Shown here: in pieces, positions 1 to 11,541 of the stretch
Layout of the letters: each line of letters begins with the position of its first letter
Numbering within the stretch: the stretch's first letter is position 1
From: Nephromyces sp. MM_2019
Lineage: Eukaryota; Apicomplexa; Aconoidasida; Nephromycida
Direction: 5' to 3'
NCBI GenBank assembly: GCA_015657535.1
Contig: JADHZB010000946.1
Coordinates: 7,837 to 66,886 of the forward strand
DNA: 59,050 nt
Program-made: the position numbers and the translations under genes
The notes under the pieces: model-generated
Database searches by the model: none
What the model saw: the letters and a program-made list of their open reading frames with translations, nothing else
What the model was told of the DNA's origin: nothing

Positions 1-63
1 GTCTAAATATGTATATATATATATATATATTTGTGTGTGTGTATTAATTATTTAATTAATTAC

Positions 64-1226
64 AGTGTAAGTAACTATAAATGCTTGATTTTTAGCACAA
101 AAATTAATCGAAGAAACACCATATTTTTGGGGCTCAGAAACTGAAGTTAGTTGGGGCTAAATTGATAAATTTTTAATGTGTGTATATACAGTGTGTAAAT
201 AGAGTAAGATGAATTATATAGTGATTTATTGTAGGGGGTGTGTGTGTATGTAACATGTAATATATAGATATGATGAGGTACATTTCAATGTGTGTTTTGT
301 GGGGGATTATGTGTGTGTGTGTGTCTAAGGCTTTATAGGTATATCTGTTTTGGAAGGAAATACGTATTATGCTGTGTGTGTATCTAAATATATATACTAT
401 ATATATGTGTTTGTTTGATAAGGTGAGGTAAATTGTGTAAAGATATGTTTCATTTTGCTTATTATATCTGTGTGTGTAAATTATCTTCATGTGTTTTGGT
501 TGTGTGTTATGTATGTAAAGAATGAGATATCTATGTTTTGATTGTGTGTGTGCATCATGTTTATTTGTGTAAAAGTGTGTATCTTGTTGAAGTGTGTGTG
601 TATAGCTTTCTATGTGTGTGTGTATAGTTTTCTATGTGTATGTGTATAGCTTTTTATGTGTGTGTGTATAGTTTTCTATGTGTGTGTGTATAGCTTTCTA
701 TGTGTGTGTGTATAGCTTTCTATGTGTGTGTGTATAGCTTTCTATGTGTGTGTGTATAGTTTTCTATGTGTGTGTGTATAGTTTTCTATGTGTGTGTGTA
801 TAGTTTTCTATGTGTGTGTGTATTTCTGTATGTGTGTGAAAATTTGTTCACTTACTTTCAGTGGAGATATAGAAGAATTAGATTGATCATGTGTGCCACA
901 AAAATTAGTTAAAATTGGAGAGGTTGATATATCAGCTCTAAGAAAGAGTTGCTACACACATAAACACGAACAAGATATTAGTGTGTAAAATTAATTAGTA
1001 TGTATTGAACATCAACACTATATAGGATATATATATATATCGTTGATGCAATTCGATTCAATTTGTTATTACATACTTTTGAAGGTGTTAATACTATGAA
1101 TACTTGTATACACGCACACACACACACACATACACACACACATTATACACACACATACACACACACATTATACACACACATTACACACACATACACACAC
1201 ACATTATACACATACATGATACACAC

Positions 1227-1265
<39 letters not shown>

Positions 1266-1285
1266 ACACATACATACACATACAT

Positions 1286-1327
<42 letters not shown>

Positions 1328-1615
1328 GGTGTGTAGTGTGTAAACTATATAAAAATTTACTCTAATAAAATGTGACCAACTCTCCAAATAATTTGATGCC
1401 TCTGACGAATTAAAAATTGATGTTTCGTCCTCCCATTGTGTTGGGGGTGTTGGTATTAATAGATAACCCCTAATTCATTCATTTTACACACACATGTGTG
1501 TATATATATAAATATATATATACATTTTGAAATACTTATAAACCATACACACAAAATGTATTCAATTTATATTAGGTCTATACATGCACACATGCAAACA
1601 TAATGACAGAATTAT

Positions 1616-1657
<42 letters not shown>

Positions 1658-3008
1658 CATACATATAAATAATTAATGAGTTTATACATTTATATATACA
1701 TAATAACAAGTATACACACATAATAACAAGTATACACACATAATATATGATAGTTATTGAAAGGGCGTGTGTGTGAGTTTAAGGATTCTGTGTGTAAGAT
1801 TATGGGTGTGTATATAGGGCTTGTGAGCGTGTGTGAAATGTTAAAAGGTGTATGGTTAAAATTATGTATGTAGAATTTAAGAGTATATGTGTATAAAATT
1901 TATGGGGGTGTGTGTAAGGTTTATAAATGTGTGTGTAAGGTTGATAAATGTGTGTATAAGCTTTATAAATGTGTGTGTAAAATTTATAAATGTGTGTGTA
2001 AGCTTTATAAATGTGTGTGTAAGCTTTATAAAATGTGTGTTTAAAATTTATAAATGTGTGTGTAAAATATATAAATGTGTGTGTAAGGTTTATAAATGTG
2101 TGTAGTTCTTACTCGGCTTCTAAATCGGTATGAAAATCGAATAATTCCCTAAAAGACTTTGTAACTACACATAAATATAAAGTGTGTAATTTTGGTTCGC
2201 TTACACACATCAAGTATGTTTTACACACATTAATTATAAAAATTATTAAATATGAATTACACACACCTCAAATAATTAACAACACACATCAAATTTATTG
2301 CACATATGTTATATATAATTTATAAATAGAGTGGTGGAGATATTTTACACACATATTAAAGTTTGTGTGTATATAACTTATAGGAGTTTGCAAATATGTG
2401 TGTATATCATATGTTGAAATGTATATGTGTGTGAATGAAAATAATATGCTGAAATCTAGAGAAAGTGTGTGTGTATATAAATCATCAAAAATTTTCTATT
2501 TGTGTGTGTGTGTACACAGCAAATCTTGCAAGCTAAGCAAGTGTGTGTGTATACAGCAAACTGATATCTACAAATGTGTGTGGGTGTACATAATATGTTG
2601 AAATGGATATGTTTGTGTGTATATATCACATATAAATGTTAATTGAAATGGATATGTGTGTGTGTATATATCACACATGAATGTTAATTGAAATGGATAT
2701 GTGTGTGTGTATATATCACATATAAATGTTAACAAAAATAACAAGTGTGTGTGTGGGCATACCCGTCCAAGTGTTTTCATCGCTGGTAATTGTAAATTTG
2801 AGTAATAGTGTGTCATTGGATTCCCTTAGGTATTCATAAGCTAAAGGTGTAATTAACATCATTGCTACACATATATGCACACACACTCACTGAAAAAAAT
2901 GCACACACACACATATACACAAACACATCAACAGGCCTTTATAATGGCCCACTGCTTGTTCAAATCAAATAAATTTCTAGATGACCTGAATTTAGATACA
3001 TTGCACAT
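64..3008 (-). CDS. PX-domain protein, 3' end beyond window edge
   Basis: Six exons on the minus strand: 2933-3008, 2763-2864, 2113-2164, 1361-1469, 856-951, 64-156. All have GT/AG borders and matching phases (1, 1, 2, 0, 0). The start ATG is at 3008-3006, and the last donor (GTAATT) lies next to the left edge, so the protein continues outside the window. About 155 residues are visible. The middle reads like a phox-homology (PX) domain: a strand with SDENTWTVTKSF, then RELFDFHTDL, a proline-rich YLLIPTPPTQ loop, and a helix SNYLESWSHFIRQLFLRADI ending TNFCG. PX domains bind phosphoinositides, often PI3P, on endosomal membranes. The canonical PPK loop is only approximate, so lipid binding is inferred. 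The last visible exon (QKYGVSSINFCAKNQAFIVT) could begin a WD-type beta-propeller. Introns are filled with TG/CA tandem repeats. The gene model is fairly sure; the family call is moderate. Confidence 0.6.
592..826. repeat. 22-bp minisatellite in PX-gene intron
   Basis: About ten near-identical copies of a 22-bp unit made of TATGTGTGTGTGTATAG plus CTTTC or TTTTC. It lies wholly inside the last visible intron of the PX gene (157-855). Confidence 0.9.
1100..1324. repeat. CA-rich tract followed by (TA)n
   Basis: Interspersed (CA)n, TACACACA and TTATACACACA words run into an uninterrupted (AT)n tail at about 1293-1323. The tract lies in the PX-gene intron 952-1360. Confidence 0.85.
1887..2105. 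repeat. 21-bp minisatellite
   Basis: About ten copies of a 21-bp unit (TGTGTGTGTAAGCTTTATAAA and close variants). The unit length is divisible by three, so one frame stays open and reads as repeated FINVCVS-like peptide. It sits in a PX-gene intron and is not coding. Confidence 0.85.
2600..2733. repeat. 45-bp direct repeat, three copies
   Basis: Three tandem copies beginning GAAATGGATATGTGTGTGTG at 2600, about 2644 and about 2689, with a few substitutions. They lie between exons 2 and 3 of the PX gene. Confidence 0.8.
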
Positions 3009-5755
3009 GTTTATTTTGTGTGTAAATGCATGCTTATGTGTGCTTGGTTGTTTGTGTGGGTGTGAGTGTGTGGGAGTGTGTGGGGGGGGGAGTGAGTGTG
3101 TGTGGGGAAGGGAGTGTGTGTGGGAGTGTGTGTGTATGTGGATATGTATGTGTGTGCGTGTGTGAGGGTGTGGAAGTGTGCGTGTATGTGGATATGTATG
3201 TGTGTGTGTGTGTGAGGGTGTGGGAGTGTATGATATTTTGTGTGAGAATATATATATATGTTACACTCAAGTTTAGGTGTGTATGGATGACTGTGTATGG
3301 GTCATTGTGTACATCTCTAGGGATATAAATGTAATTCTACACACACATATTTATGTCCAATTATGTGTGTGTGGGTAATGTTGGGTGTGTGATTGAGTGA
3401 GTAATCATGTCTTTACGTAGTTTTTAAATAGTGTGTGTGTATCCATTTCTAATTGTTTTAAATACTATGTAAATGAGCTAAATGTCTCTTGAAAGCAGTG
3501 TGTATATATTTGAACGAGTGTGTTGGGGTGTTTGGCTATGTAGGTAGGACTGTGTGTGTAGTTTTGGTTTTGTGTGTAAACCAAAGTGAGTATATGAATA
3601 GGGCTATGTGACTCCGTGTGTACAAGTGAATACTGGTATATGCTTACTAGGTAATAAATATTAGTTGATGTGTGTAGTTACCTATATATATATTTGTGTG
3701 TAAATCTAAATAAATCAATTAAGGCAAGATGTTTAAATGTGTGTATGTCCCAGTATGTGTGTATCACTGTGTGTATTGAATGAGTTTGTGTATCATTAAA
3801 CAAGCCTATTGTTGTGTAGTTATATAATGTTTGAAATTATGGTGAATTATGTATATAAATTTGGGAAATTTAAATCATGTAAATAAAATTCCCAAGGCTA
3901 TTAACAAAATATTTGCGAAGCTTTAACAAAAAATGTGTGTTTGGGTGTGTATAATTATATAGCAAAACATATATACAAAATTATTCACTCGTATATATGA
4001 AAACACAACTATATTATATATGTGTTTAGAATGGCGATGTGTGAGTGTGTAGGTTGTCTGTATGTCTATGATTGTGCGAGTGTAATAATTATATGTGTGT
4101 GTAGTATGTTTATGTGTGTGTGTAGTATGGTTATGTGTGTGTGTAGTATGGTTATGTGTGTGTGTAGTATGTCTGTTTGTGAAGGGTGTGTGTGAGTATG
4201 CGTGTTTGTGTGTGTGCGTGCAGATGTATGTGTGTAAGGTGTAAGTTTGTTTTTAAGGTCTCTAAGTTTGAGTGTAATATGTCTGTGCATATGTATATGT
4301 TGTGTGTTTGGGTTGTGTGTGTACGTCTGTGAGGATAATATGTGTATAGATGACTTAATTGGGACTTGTATGTGAAGGTATGTCAATCCGTGACTTATTT
4401 GGTATATGTGTGTGCTCAGGTGTGTGTGAATGGTGAATTACTTGTATGGTTAGGTGTGCATGCGTGTGTGGGTTTGGGTTTGGGTAATTATACATCATAT
4501 GTGTCTGTGAATGAAATGTGTATGTGAATGAAATGTGTGTGTATGTGTGGGTCTAGAAGTTCAAACTTGTTTTTAGGCTGAATGTAAAACTTTCTTAGTG
4601 AAAATTTATTGTTCAAATTTAAATTGCCCTAAAGTTTAGAACATGGTTTTATTTACAAATTCCCTTATACACACACTTGGCCCAAAATAACAATGATATA
4701 AATATCATCTTAACTGTGCACAAGTTAATATATATATATTTATATATAGTTTTATATATGAGGCATGTACAGATATGTATACACAAACATACACTAACTA
4801 GGCCATACATACATACACCTACATAAATATACATATTTACCTTACTAAATATACACGCATAGACATATAAACAGTTCACATCAAAACATAAAAACAAATA
4901 AAAAATGTTATATATGCATATATATATGTAACATAAAGTAAAAAGCATTGGCATAGATCACACACACACACACACACATACATATACAAGCACACACAAT
5001 ACAAAGTCATACACGCATAAACACTTAATTTAATGTGCATATTTAGGTCAATATATTTAATATATTTTTTGCTAATAAGATCCAATCTGCAGAGCACACA
5101 CACATTAGTTATGACACCAATCGAAACAACTTTTAAATTTGTACACACACATTATAGAAATTAAATATTTTGAGGAAAGTTTACTAGAATTGTACATTTT
5201 TATGTGAAAATTTTTATAAAACTAAGTACACACTTTTACCCAAAGTATCTATATTACTATTTTGCTTATGAAACCTAACACACTCTTATAATTAATATAT
5301 ATCTACGTAGGTATTATTCTGTTTACTTACACACAAGCTAAATTGATTATACAGATTTATTTTAGTGCACAAATTTGTTTAAATACATACAGTTGTGGAA
5401 ATAAGTAATCCTAGTTTAGTACACACATTTGTTTTTGTACATATATTCATTTTTGATACACGCTATATATATCTATAAACATATATATGCATATTCATGT
5501 AGAATATTTAGTATCAAATCTAATTGTAAATTTGACTGTTTATATGCGTATAAATCAAATAATAATATGATACTACTGTTTGTGTGTATAATTATATAAT
5601 TACATTTCTTTGTGTTTCATGACAGATATATCATATCAATTATTCACTAGTATGGCAATCTCTTATTGGTAAAACAGAAATTATTTGTCTATATAAATTT
5701 GATAAGTGTGTGTATAAAACCAAGACTGCTTACAAGAATAAGTGTATGTGTAAAA
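3009..5755. other. Intergenic region between divergent genes, TG-rich
   Basis: This 2.7-kb spacer separates the starts of the minus-strand PX gene and the plus-strand coiled-coil gene. It holds TG-rich low-complexity DNA (about 3012-3235), a 21-bp repeat at about 4094-4180 (TATGTGTGTGTGTAGTATGG, four copies) and a CA run at 4955-4980. Both promoters should lie here, but I recognise no element. I see no convincing exon. Confidence 0.6.
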
Positions 5756-8700
5756 ATGAAGGGACCAAACACAAACAACCTAAAATTTATGCATAATAAA
5801 TCTCCAGCTAAACCACGTTTATTTGAGGTTTTGTTTGATGATGAGATTACTACTACAAAAATGCTGGTTAGTTTTTAAAAAATAACTTCGTTATTATATG
5901 TAAATTATAATCCTATACAGCTTTATATATGCGCATTTATGTAATTATTGTGTATATATGTTTTTAAATATTTAAGTACTTGTGTGCATTTATATATTGA
6001 TTTGTGTATAATTCAACACAATTTTTCATACATTTTTGTAGTCATTGACTCTCTATGTGCTTATATATTACACACATTAAGTATAAAGCTCTTTTAATTT
6101 TATTAGGAGACGATGTCTCGCATAATTGATGGAGATGCACCCACAGAAGAACTACATAGCACATCTAACTTCAACTCTACACAGTGTGTAATTTCTAATA
6201 GTTTTATAACCATGGTTATTAATAGAGTTTAAACAATTATAGTTTAATTGTGTATATAAAATTCTAGTTGTGTTATTAAACTATTGTGGGTTAAAATTGC
6301 AAACACACTCAAATTGTAATTAATCTTACACAGTGATTATATTATTCTAACAGAGGTTTACCCAAAATTTCATCGTACTAGAAAAATTGAAAATAATTAA
6401 ATTTTAACACGAGCTTTGATCATTTAGATAATATTATATTAGCATAGCTTAAAATAGCATATATGCAATCCTATTATTGGCTGATGTTTCTTGTTGTGTG
6501 TGTTGAGTTTTTATATAAATTAATCACTGTGTATTACCTGTATAGAAAGGGCATCAGTTATTACTTTAGCTATTCACTACTTTTGGGTCGTTTGTATGTG
6601 TAATATAACTATAAAACATTCTATTTATGCCGTCGCTATCTTTTATCAATTTTATCATCTTAATTTTACTCATTCTTGTTGATTCTCAGAAATAATTCAT
6701 TTAACCTAAGTAAAATTGAAAAACTCAACCTTGAGGAAATCAATCAGCACAATACAGTTATTGCAGTAATCATGAATGATTTTACATTAACTTATATTCA
6801 CCCTATTTAGATATTAAATAAATTATTACGGGGATCGATGATTAGAATAAGTACATAGGCTAATCATTACTTCGCCTAACATGTTATAAAAAATCCAAGA
6901 TGTATAGTTCATGATTCATATTCAACTATGAATTATGAATGTGTAGATTCTTTAAAATTTTTTTAAATAGGAAAACATCGCTTTTATAAAAAAGATAACA
7001 GCACAGAATCAAAGTATGCGAGAAAATATTTCACAAATCGACAAGTCAATTAATTTGAAAACACTAGAGCTCGAAAAAATACAAAAACAAAATGAAACTC
7101 TTCAAAATGAAATAAATAAAAGTTTGTAAATGTTCATTTAGAAGTTGTTTATATATGTAGCAAGTCTTTAGTAATCATTTACAAATATAAAAATATTGAT
7201 ACTTATGTCTCTATGTATGTGTATGCATATGTCTAGATGAATCAACATGTATAAAATTAAAATATGTATATCTAGATAACAAACTACATTTTGTAAGCAT
7301 ACACACACTGGTATGTAATTTAACAAGTATATAAATGTATACTTTGTATTACAGATTAAGTAATAATTCTATAATATAATTTTTTTTGCTTATTAAGGGA
7401 AAAAATTGAGTAAAGTTTCAGAAACACTGGAAAATTATGAAATTCTTAATTTGCTGGATGCACAAAAATCATTGGATTCATTTGAAGTTATTGAAAATTT
7501 AACAAATGAGATTAGTGCACAGATAGATGAGTTAAAACTTACTAACTCCACAAAAGCAAACGAAATTGAAGTTTCAAAGAAACAAAGCTATTCACAAACT
7601 TATGTATGATGCTTATATGTTAATGAAGATTTGAAATAAAATTTTGAGTGTAGGATTGTATGTATGTGCTAATATATACAATGACTACATATGAATTTGA
7701 TGTTATTATATTGTAGTATGATCTGAACGTAGGATTGAATATATACTTATTTGTGTTTTGAGTTACTGTCGTGTTTGTATGGTTAGAATTGAGCGTATCG
7801 TATGTATGGAGTAGCTATATGGATACTTTAGTAATTAATTATATTAGAAAAACTTATCATCGGTCTAGAAATATTATAAGGATCATTGGAATATATATTT
7901 AGACTGCTTTGTATTTTGCTTGCTATTGTTGTTATGAGTACACAAAATTTATTATCTATAGAATATGATGAGTAATAAAAATATAGTGTAGTACAACATT
8001 AAGAGAATTGTGAGAATTTTAAAATTTTTATTTATAATAGATAGAAAATAACAACATTTTAGAGCTCCAGAAAGAATTATCAAATTCTCAAAAGGAAAGA
8101 AGATCAGTGGAAATTGAATACAATGAAATGAGAGATAAAATTTACGCAGAAACGTCAGAAATTTACAATATTATCCTTATCTTGGAAAATCTGCATGAAA
8201 TGATTGTTACCAAATTCCCCAAATTTCATCAATTAGGAGATCTAGATCAAACTAGGTATTGGATTAAACAAAATTAAGGATATGTATTTGTATTTAACTC
8301 ATGCATGTGTCAATTCGAGTTTTAAAAATTTCTGAATCCATGGGGTATACCAAATATATGTATTGGTCAACAATAGGTTTAATTTTGATATAGATATATG
8401 AATTAGAACCTAGCTTAAATATGTATATTTGCGCAATCTATAGTTTTAATTTCTTCATGTATGTATATATATATGTGTGTCTGTAGCTTGAATATTTGAT
8501 TATTTCAGATGTACTTGTTAAGGAAAATATTTGATTTTAGGTATCACAAATCTCGGGAGCCTCAAAAGTCGATTAGTAAAACTAAAGAAAAAAGTTCTAT
8601 GAAAGAAGCTTTAATAGAAGATAGTTTTATAACTATTCATGTATGTTTAAGAATATAACCTTTTATGTTTAAAATACATGAATACAAGTGTATGTTATAT

Positions 8701-8881
8701 ATCATTATAATTATGTGTATTTTCATATGTGTGTGTATTATATCTTTATGATTATATACCATTTAACATTTGGGTTTATAATTAGAAAAAAAGTATTTTC
8801 AAAAGCTTTCGTGTGATAACCGCATTTATCAAAGCGAACAAGGAGTGTTTCATGAAAAATCAAGTTATTACAACAGAATAA
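5756..8881 (+). CDS. Coiled-coil protein of unknown function
   Basis: Eight exons: 5756-5866, 6107-6183, 6690-6765, 6971-7121, 7398-7603, 8041-8255, 8541-8640, 8786-8881. Phases agree throughout (0, 2, 0, 1, 0, 2, 0), giving 1,032 nt and 343 residues. The start follows AAAA. An upstream in-frame ATG at 5666 would add a TG-repeat-derived peptide and was not chosen. Exons 4-6 (about residues 88-278) are rich in K/E/Q/N with heptad-like leucines (for example LKTLELEKIQKQNETLQNEI), which predicts a long coiled coil. The end is basic (KKSIFKSFRVITAFIKANKE). There is no signal peptide or membrane segment. The layout loosely recalls CCDC-type cytoskeletal or flagellar proteins, but I cannot assign a family. 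The gene is convergent with NOC4. Confidence 0.65.
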
Positions 8882-9243
8882 ATCCAAAAGTTAAGAGTAT
8901 ATAATAAATATATGAATTATTATTTGTAAATATTTTTATTCTTAGTTTAACTATCATTAAATGTGAGACATAAAATATTTTATGATTTAGCTTTAATTTA
9001 TAATTTTTTAAAAAGAGTCTGTAAAGCTAATCTTTAAATAAAGTTAGCTATAGAGTTTTTGATAATGAAAAAATGGTCAGGAAATATGTGTAAAGCACTA
9101 TTTAATAATTTTTTACAGCAAAACTTATAATAAATATAAACACTAATCATACCAAACTATAAAATTATCTGTTAGTATGTCGTTTATATCTCTTGAAATT
9201 TCAATCCATATATCTTGCACAGTAGTTGCAGTTCTCGATCATT
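8882..9243. other. Convergent intergenic spacer
   Basis: These 362 bp lie between two converging genes and should hold both 3' ends. AT-rich, with AATAAA-like words at 8904 and further in, and no microsatellite or gene visible. Confidence 0.6.
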
Positions 9244-11541
9244 TCATTGAATAGTATTAGACATTGCATATGATAAATTCATTAGCGTTTGCGTATTGTT
9301 ACTTGTTTTATTTTTTTCTAGGGCAATAGCAACTTTTTTATTAGGCTTCTTTGGGTCATCGATATATAATCTCTTCTTTAGGTCAATTCCTAGTAAATCT
9401 TGATAAGATAATTCGGTGAAATCATCCGGTGATATCTCTCTTATAGAGTTGGGTTTTAGTATATCTTGTTCAATCAATTGACATATTTGTACTACACTTG
9501 GGTGGTAATGATTTTTGAGTAAATTTATCTCCCACAGTGACATTTTCATAGAACTTCCTTGAACAGGGGAGATTTCATTTACTTTTAGACAATCTGGAAG
9601 AGAATCAAATATGATTTTTTCGCGCTCCATATGTAGCTCTTCAAGGTGTTTATAAGTGTTTCTATCATTGCTAAGGTAGCTAGAATTATCTATAGGTGAT
9701 TCCTGATTGTTAATTTTGATGCTTGTATTTTCAGAATGCTTGATCACCTTCATACCTTGGAAAGGATCTTCGTCATTAAATATCTGAAGAGATTCATATT
9801 TGAAGGGATCTCCTTTCATTTCTATATTGTGTGTGAGGTGTTGTGGGAAGTTAAGTAAAGATGAACAGATATGCCTATGTTTCTCCATGAGGGTGTGTGT
9901 AAATGATATGAGCCATAAGGCAGCACCAGGGGTTGTTAAGCAAGCCGTTCTCATACATTTCTTAACATAGACGCAAACCATGTGTGATGGTAGTAGAGGA
10001 GAAAATAAAGATGCCTTAAGCAATCTAAGAAACCGGTTACGTTGATCTAGGGAGAATGTTGCAGGACGGATGAGGCTGTAAAGCTGTGTGTAAAAATGTG
10101 TACTTGTTGATAAGCTGTCTGGGTCACCCATCCGGGTGTTTGTAAGTAGGTAAAATATACCACATAAGGAGGCTATAGATAGAGATATATGTGTGTCTCT
10201 TGAGTAAAGGTTAAGGAGGTAATCAGAAAAGGCTAAAGGGTTGGAGATGAATGGGAATACAGCTTTCAATAAATAATAGATTATACTTTCCGATTCTTTA
10301 GGAGTTCTACTATGTGTGTTACGAAGGTAGAGCAACCAAAGATTTTGAAACAATTGCCGATAATAATATTGATTGTTACACTTTTGGTCATTTATTTTTT
10401 CAATAAATAGTACACCAATCTTCCCGGCGGATGCTCTATTTTCCTCTTCAGTCTTGCTAGCTTCCTGAGGAGATTGTCGTTTCTGGGGAGGTGGTGTCAA
10501 CTTTAACAGTGTTAAAAATCGATGAGCTAATTCACGATGGCTCAACCTCCAATAAAGAGGGTTAAACTTGTTAAGAAAACTTTCTGCGTTAAAATTATAC
10601 CTTATTCTTAAACCATTTTTGTACACACTGTTTGAGTAAGCTCCATCGTCTGGGTGTTCATCTTTGTTGGTTTCAAACCTTGATCTTAGGTTTGTGGATG
10701 TTGTGTCTGGGTTTGTGGATGTTGTGTCTGGGTCTGAAGACTCTTTATATGCTGCTTCGTTTTGTAAAATGTCACTCTTGGTTGAGTTCTGGTTGTTTTT
10801 ATCTTTGCTTTCGTTCTTAGTAGATGGATTGTATTTAATCTCAGAGTGGGCATGTTGATTGTCTGGTATATCTAGATTATAGTTTTGAGTTTTGGTATCA
10901 TTTAAGTTTGTTGAAGTGTAGTTAGCTTCGGGTTCTGAATCTTCAGATTCTTCAGAATCAGCTTGAGTAGAATTTGCGTTGAGAGCTTCTAAAATCCTCC
11001 TCATCATTGCTAGTGTGTAGTATCTAAGGTCTACAAATTCCTTCAAGTACTCTTCATATAAGCAAGCTACGTAATTTTTGTTGAAATTAGGTGATTGCAG
11101 CACGTGGCTGAATATCTTTTGAAAGTAGCTCATTGGGAAGGATAAATCATTAAGGGTGTGTTCTCTTATAATCGATTCCATCTTCAAGCTTAACTTAACT
11201 AAACGGAGTACACACACACGCCTCTGGTCAAAATCATCACCAGTCTCCTGTGTAGCTAATATGTAAGAAAGGAGGTCTAAATACTTCTCCCACTGTTTAT
11301 AAACTTCAGTTGACTGAGCCCGAAAGGAAGGATAAACTATTTGCTGGTTGTATCTCATCTGGATAAGTTTATCTAGAGTTTTCTTCAATAGGGCAGCATT
11401 GGAGGATGGTGAGGAATCTAATAGTAGCGCATAGCATTTTTCAGTAGGTTGACTAAGAAGGATTTCTAAAAAGTTTCCTTCAGATAACGCCATTTTGTTG
11501 CTTAGGTATAAACAGATAGAGTATGTGTGCTTTACAAGCAA
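9244..11541 (-). CDS. NOC4: NOC4 / NOC4L nucleolar complex protein
   Basis: One uninterrupted frame. The two candidate starts are 11541 (765 residues) and 11493 (749 residues, MALSEGNFLEILL); the second gives a more natural N-terminus. Residues about 420-570 match the CBF/Mak21/Noc4 domain: FPFISNPLAFSDYLLNLY, then GIFYLL, a FYTQLYSLI helix, RNRFLRLLKASLFSPLLPSH and TTPGAALWLISFTHTLM. The family's C-terminal signature is also present (SLWEINLLKNHYHPSVV, about 685-702). In the family, Noc4 pairs with Nop14 in the nucleolus for 40S pre-ribosome maturation and export. The protein is longer than yeast or human forms (about 520-550) because of an acidic, Ser/Asn/Asp-rich insert at about 185-310, which contains a tandem duplication of TTSTNPD. 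The gene lacks introns, in contrast to its neighbours. RRN3 was considered and rejected. Confidence 0.9.
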   Translation of the reverse strand: MLVKHTYSICLYLSNKMALSEGNFLEILLSQPTEKCYALLLDSSPSSNAALLKKTLDKLIQMRYNQQIVYPSFRAQSTEVYKQWEKYLDLLSYILATQETGDDFDQRRVCVLRLVKLSLKMESIIREHTLNDLSFPMSYFQKIFSHVLQSPNFNKNYVACLYEEYLKEFVDLRYYTLAMMRRILEALNANSTQADSEESEDSEPEANYTSTNLNDTKTQNYNLDIPDNQHAHSEIKYNPSTKNESKDKNNQNSTKSDILQNEAAYKESSDPDTTSTNPDTTSTNLRSRFETNKDEHPDDGAYSNSVYKNGLRIRYNFNAESFLNKFNPLYWRLSHRELAHRFLTLLKLTPPPQKRQSPQEASKTEEENRASAGKIGVLFIEKINDQKCNNQYYYRQLFQNLWLLYLRNTHSRTPKESESIIYYLLKAVFPFISNPLAFSDYLLNLYSRDTHISLSIASLCGIFYLLTNTRMGDPDSLSTSTHFYTQLYSLIRPATFSLDQRNRFLRLLKASLFSPLLPSHMVCVYVKKCMRTACLTTPGAALWLISFTHTLMEKHRHICSSLLNFPQHLTHNIEMKGDPFKYESLQIFNDEDPFQGMKVIKHSENTSIKINNQESPIDNSSYLSNDRNTYKHLEELHMEREKIIFDSLPDCLKVNEISPVQGSSMKMSLWEINLLKNHYHPSVVQICQLIEQDILKPNSIREISPDDFTELSYQDLLGIDLKKRLYIDDPKKPNKKVAIALEKNKTSNNTQTLMNLSYAMSNTIQ

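Noticed and set aside
96..160. Plus-strand terminal exon reading KLIEETPYFWGSETEVSWG
   Set aside because: The overlapping minus-strand exon 64-156 is open throughout, has proper borders and matches the phase of the next PX exon.
592..826. Telomere or subtelomere repeat
   Set aside because: The TG-rich 22-bp unit is interstitial, lies in an intron, and lacks TTTAGGG/TTAGGG-like telomere units.
9244..11541. RRN3, the RNA polymerase I initiation factor, as identity of the intronless gene
   Set aside because: The CBF-domain wording (ISNPLAFSDYLL, LLPSHMVCVYVKKCMR, TTPGAALWL) and the WEINLLKNHYHPSV end are Noc4 hallmarks.
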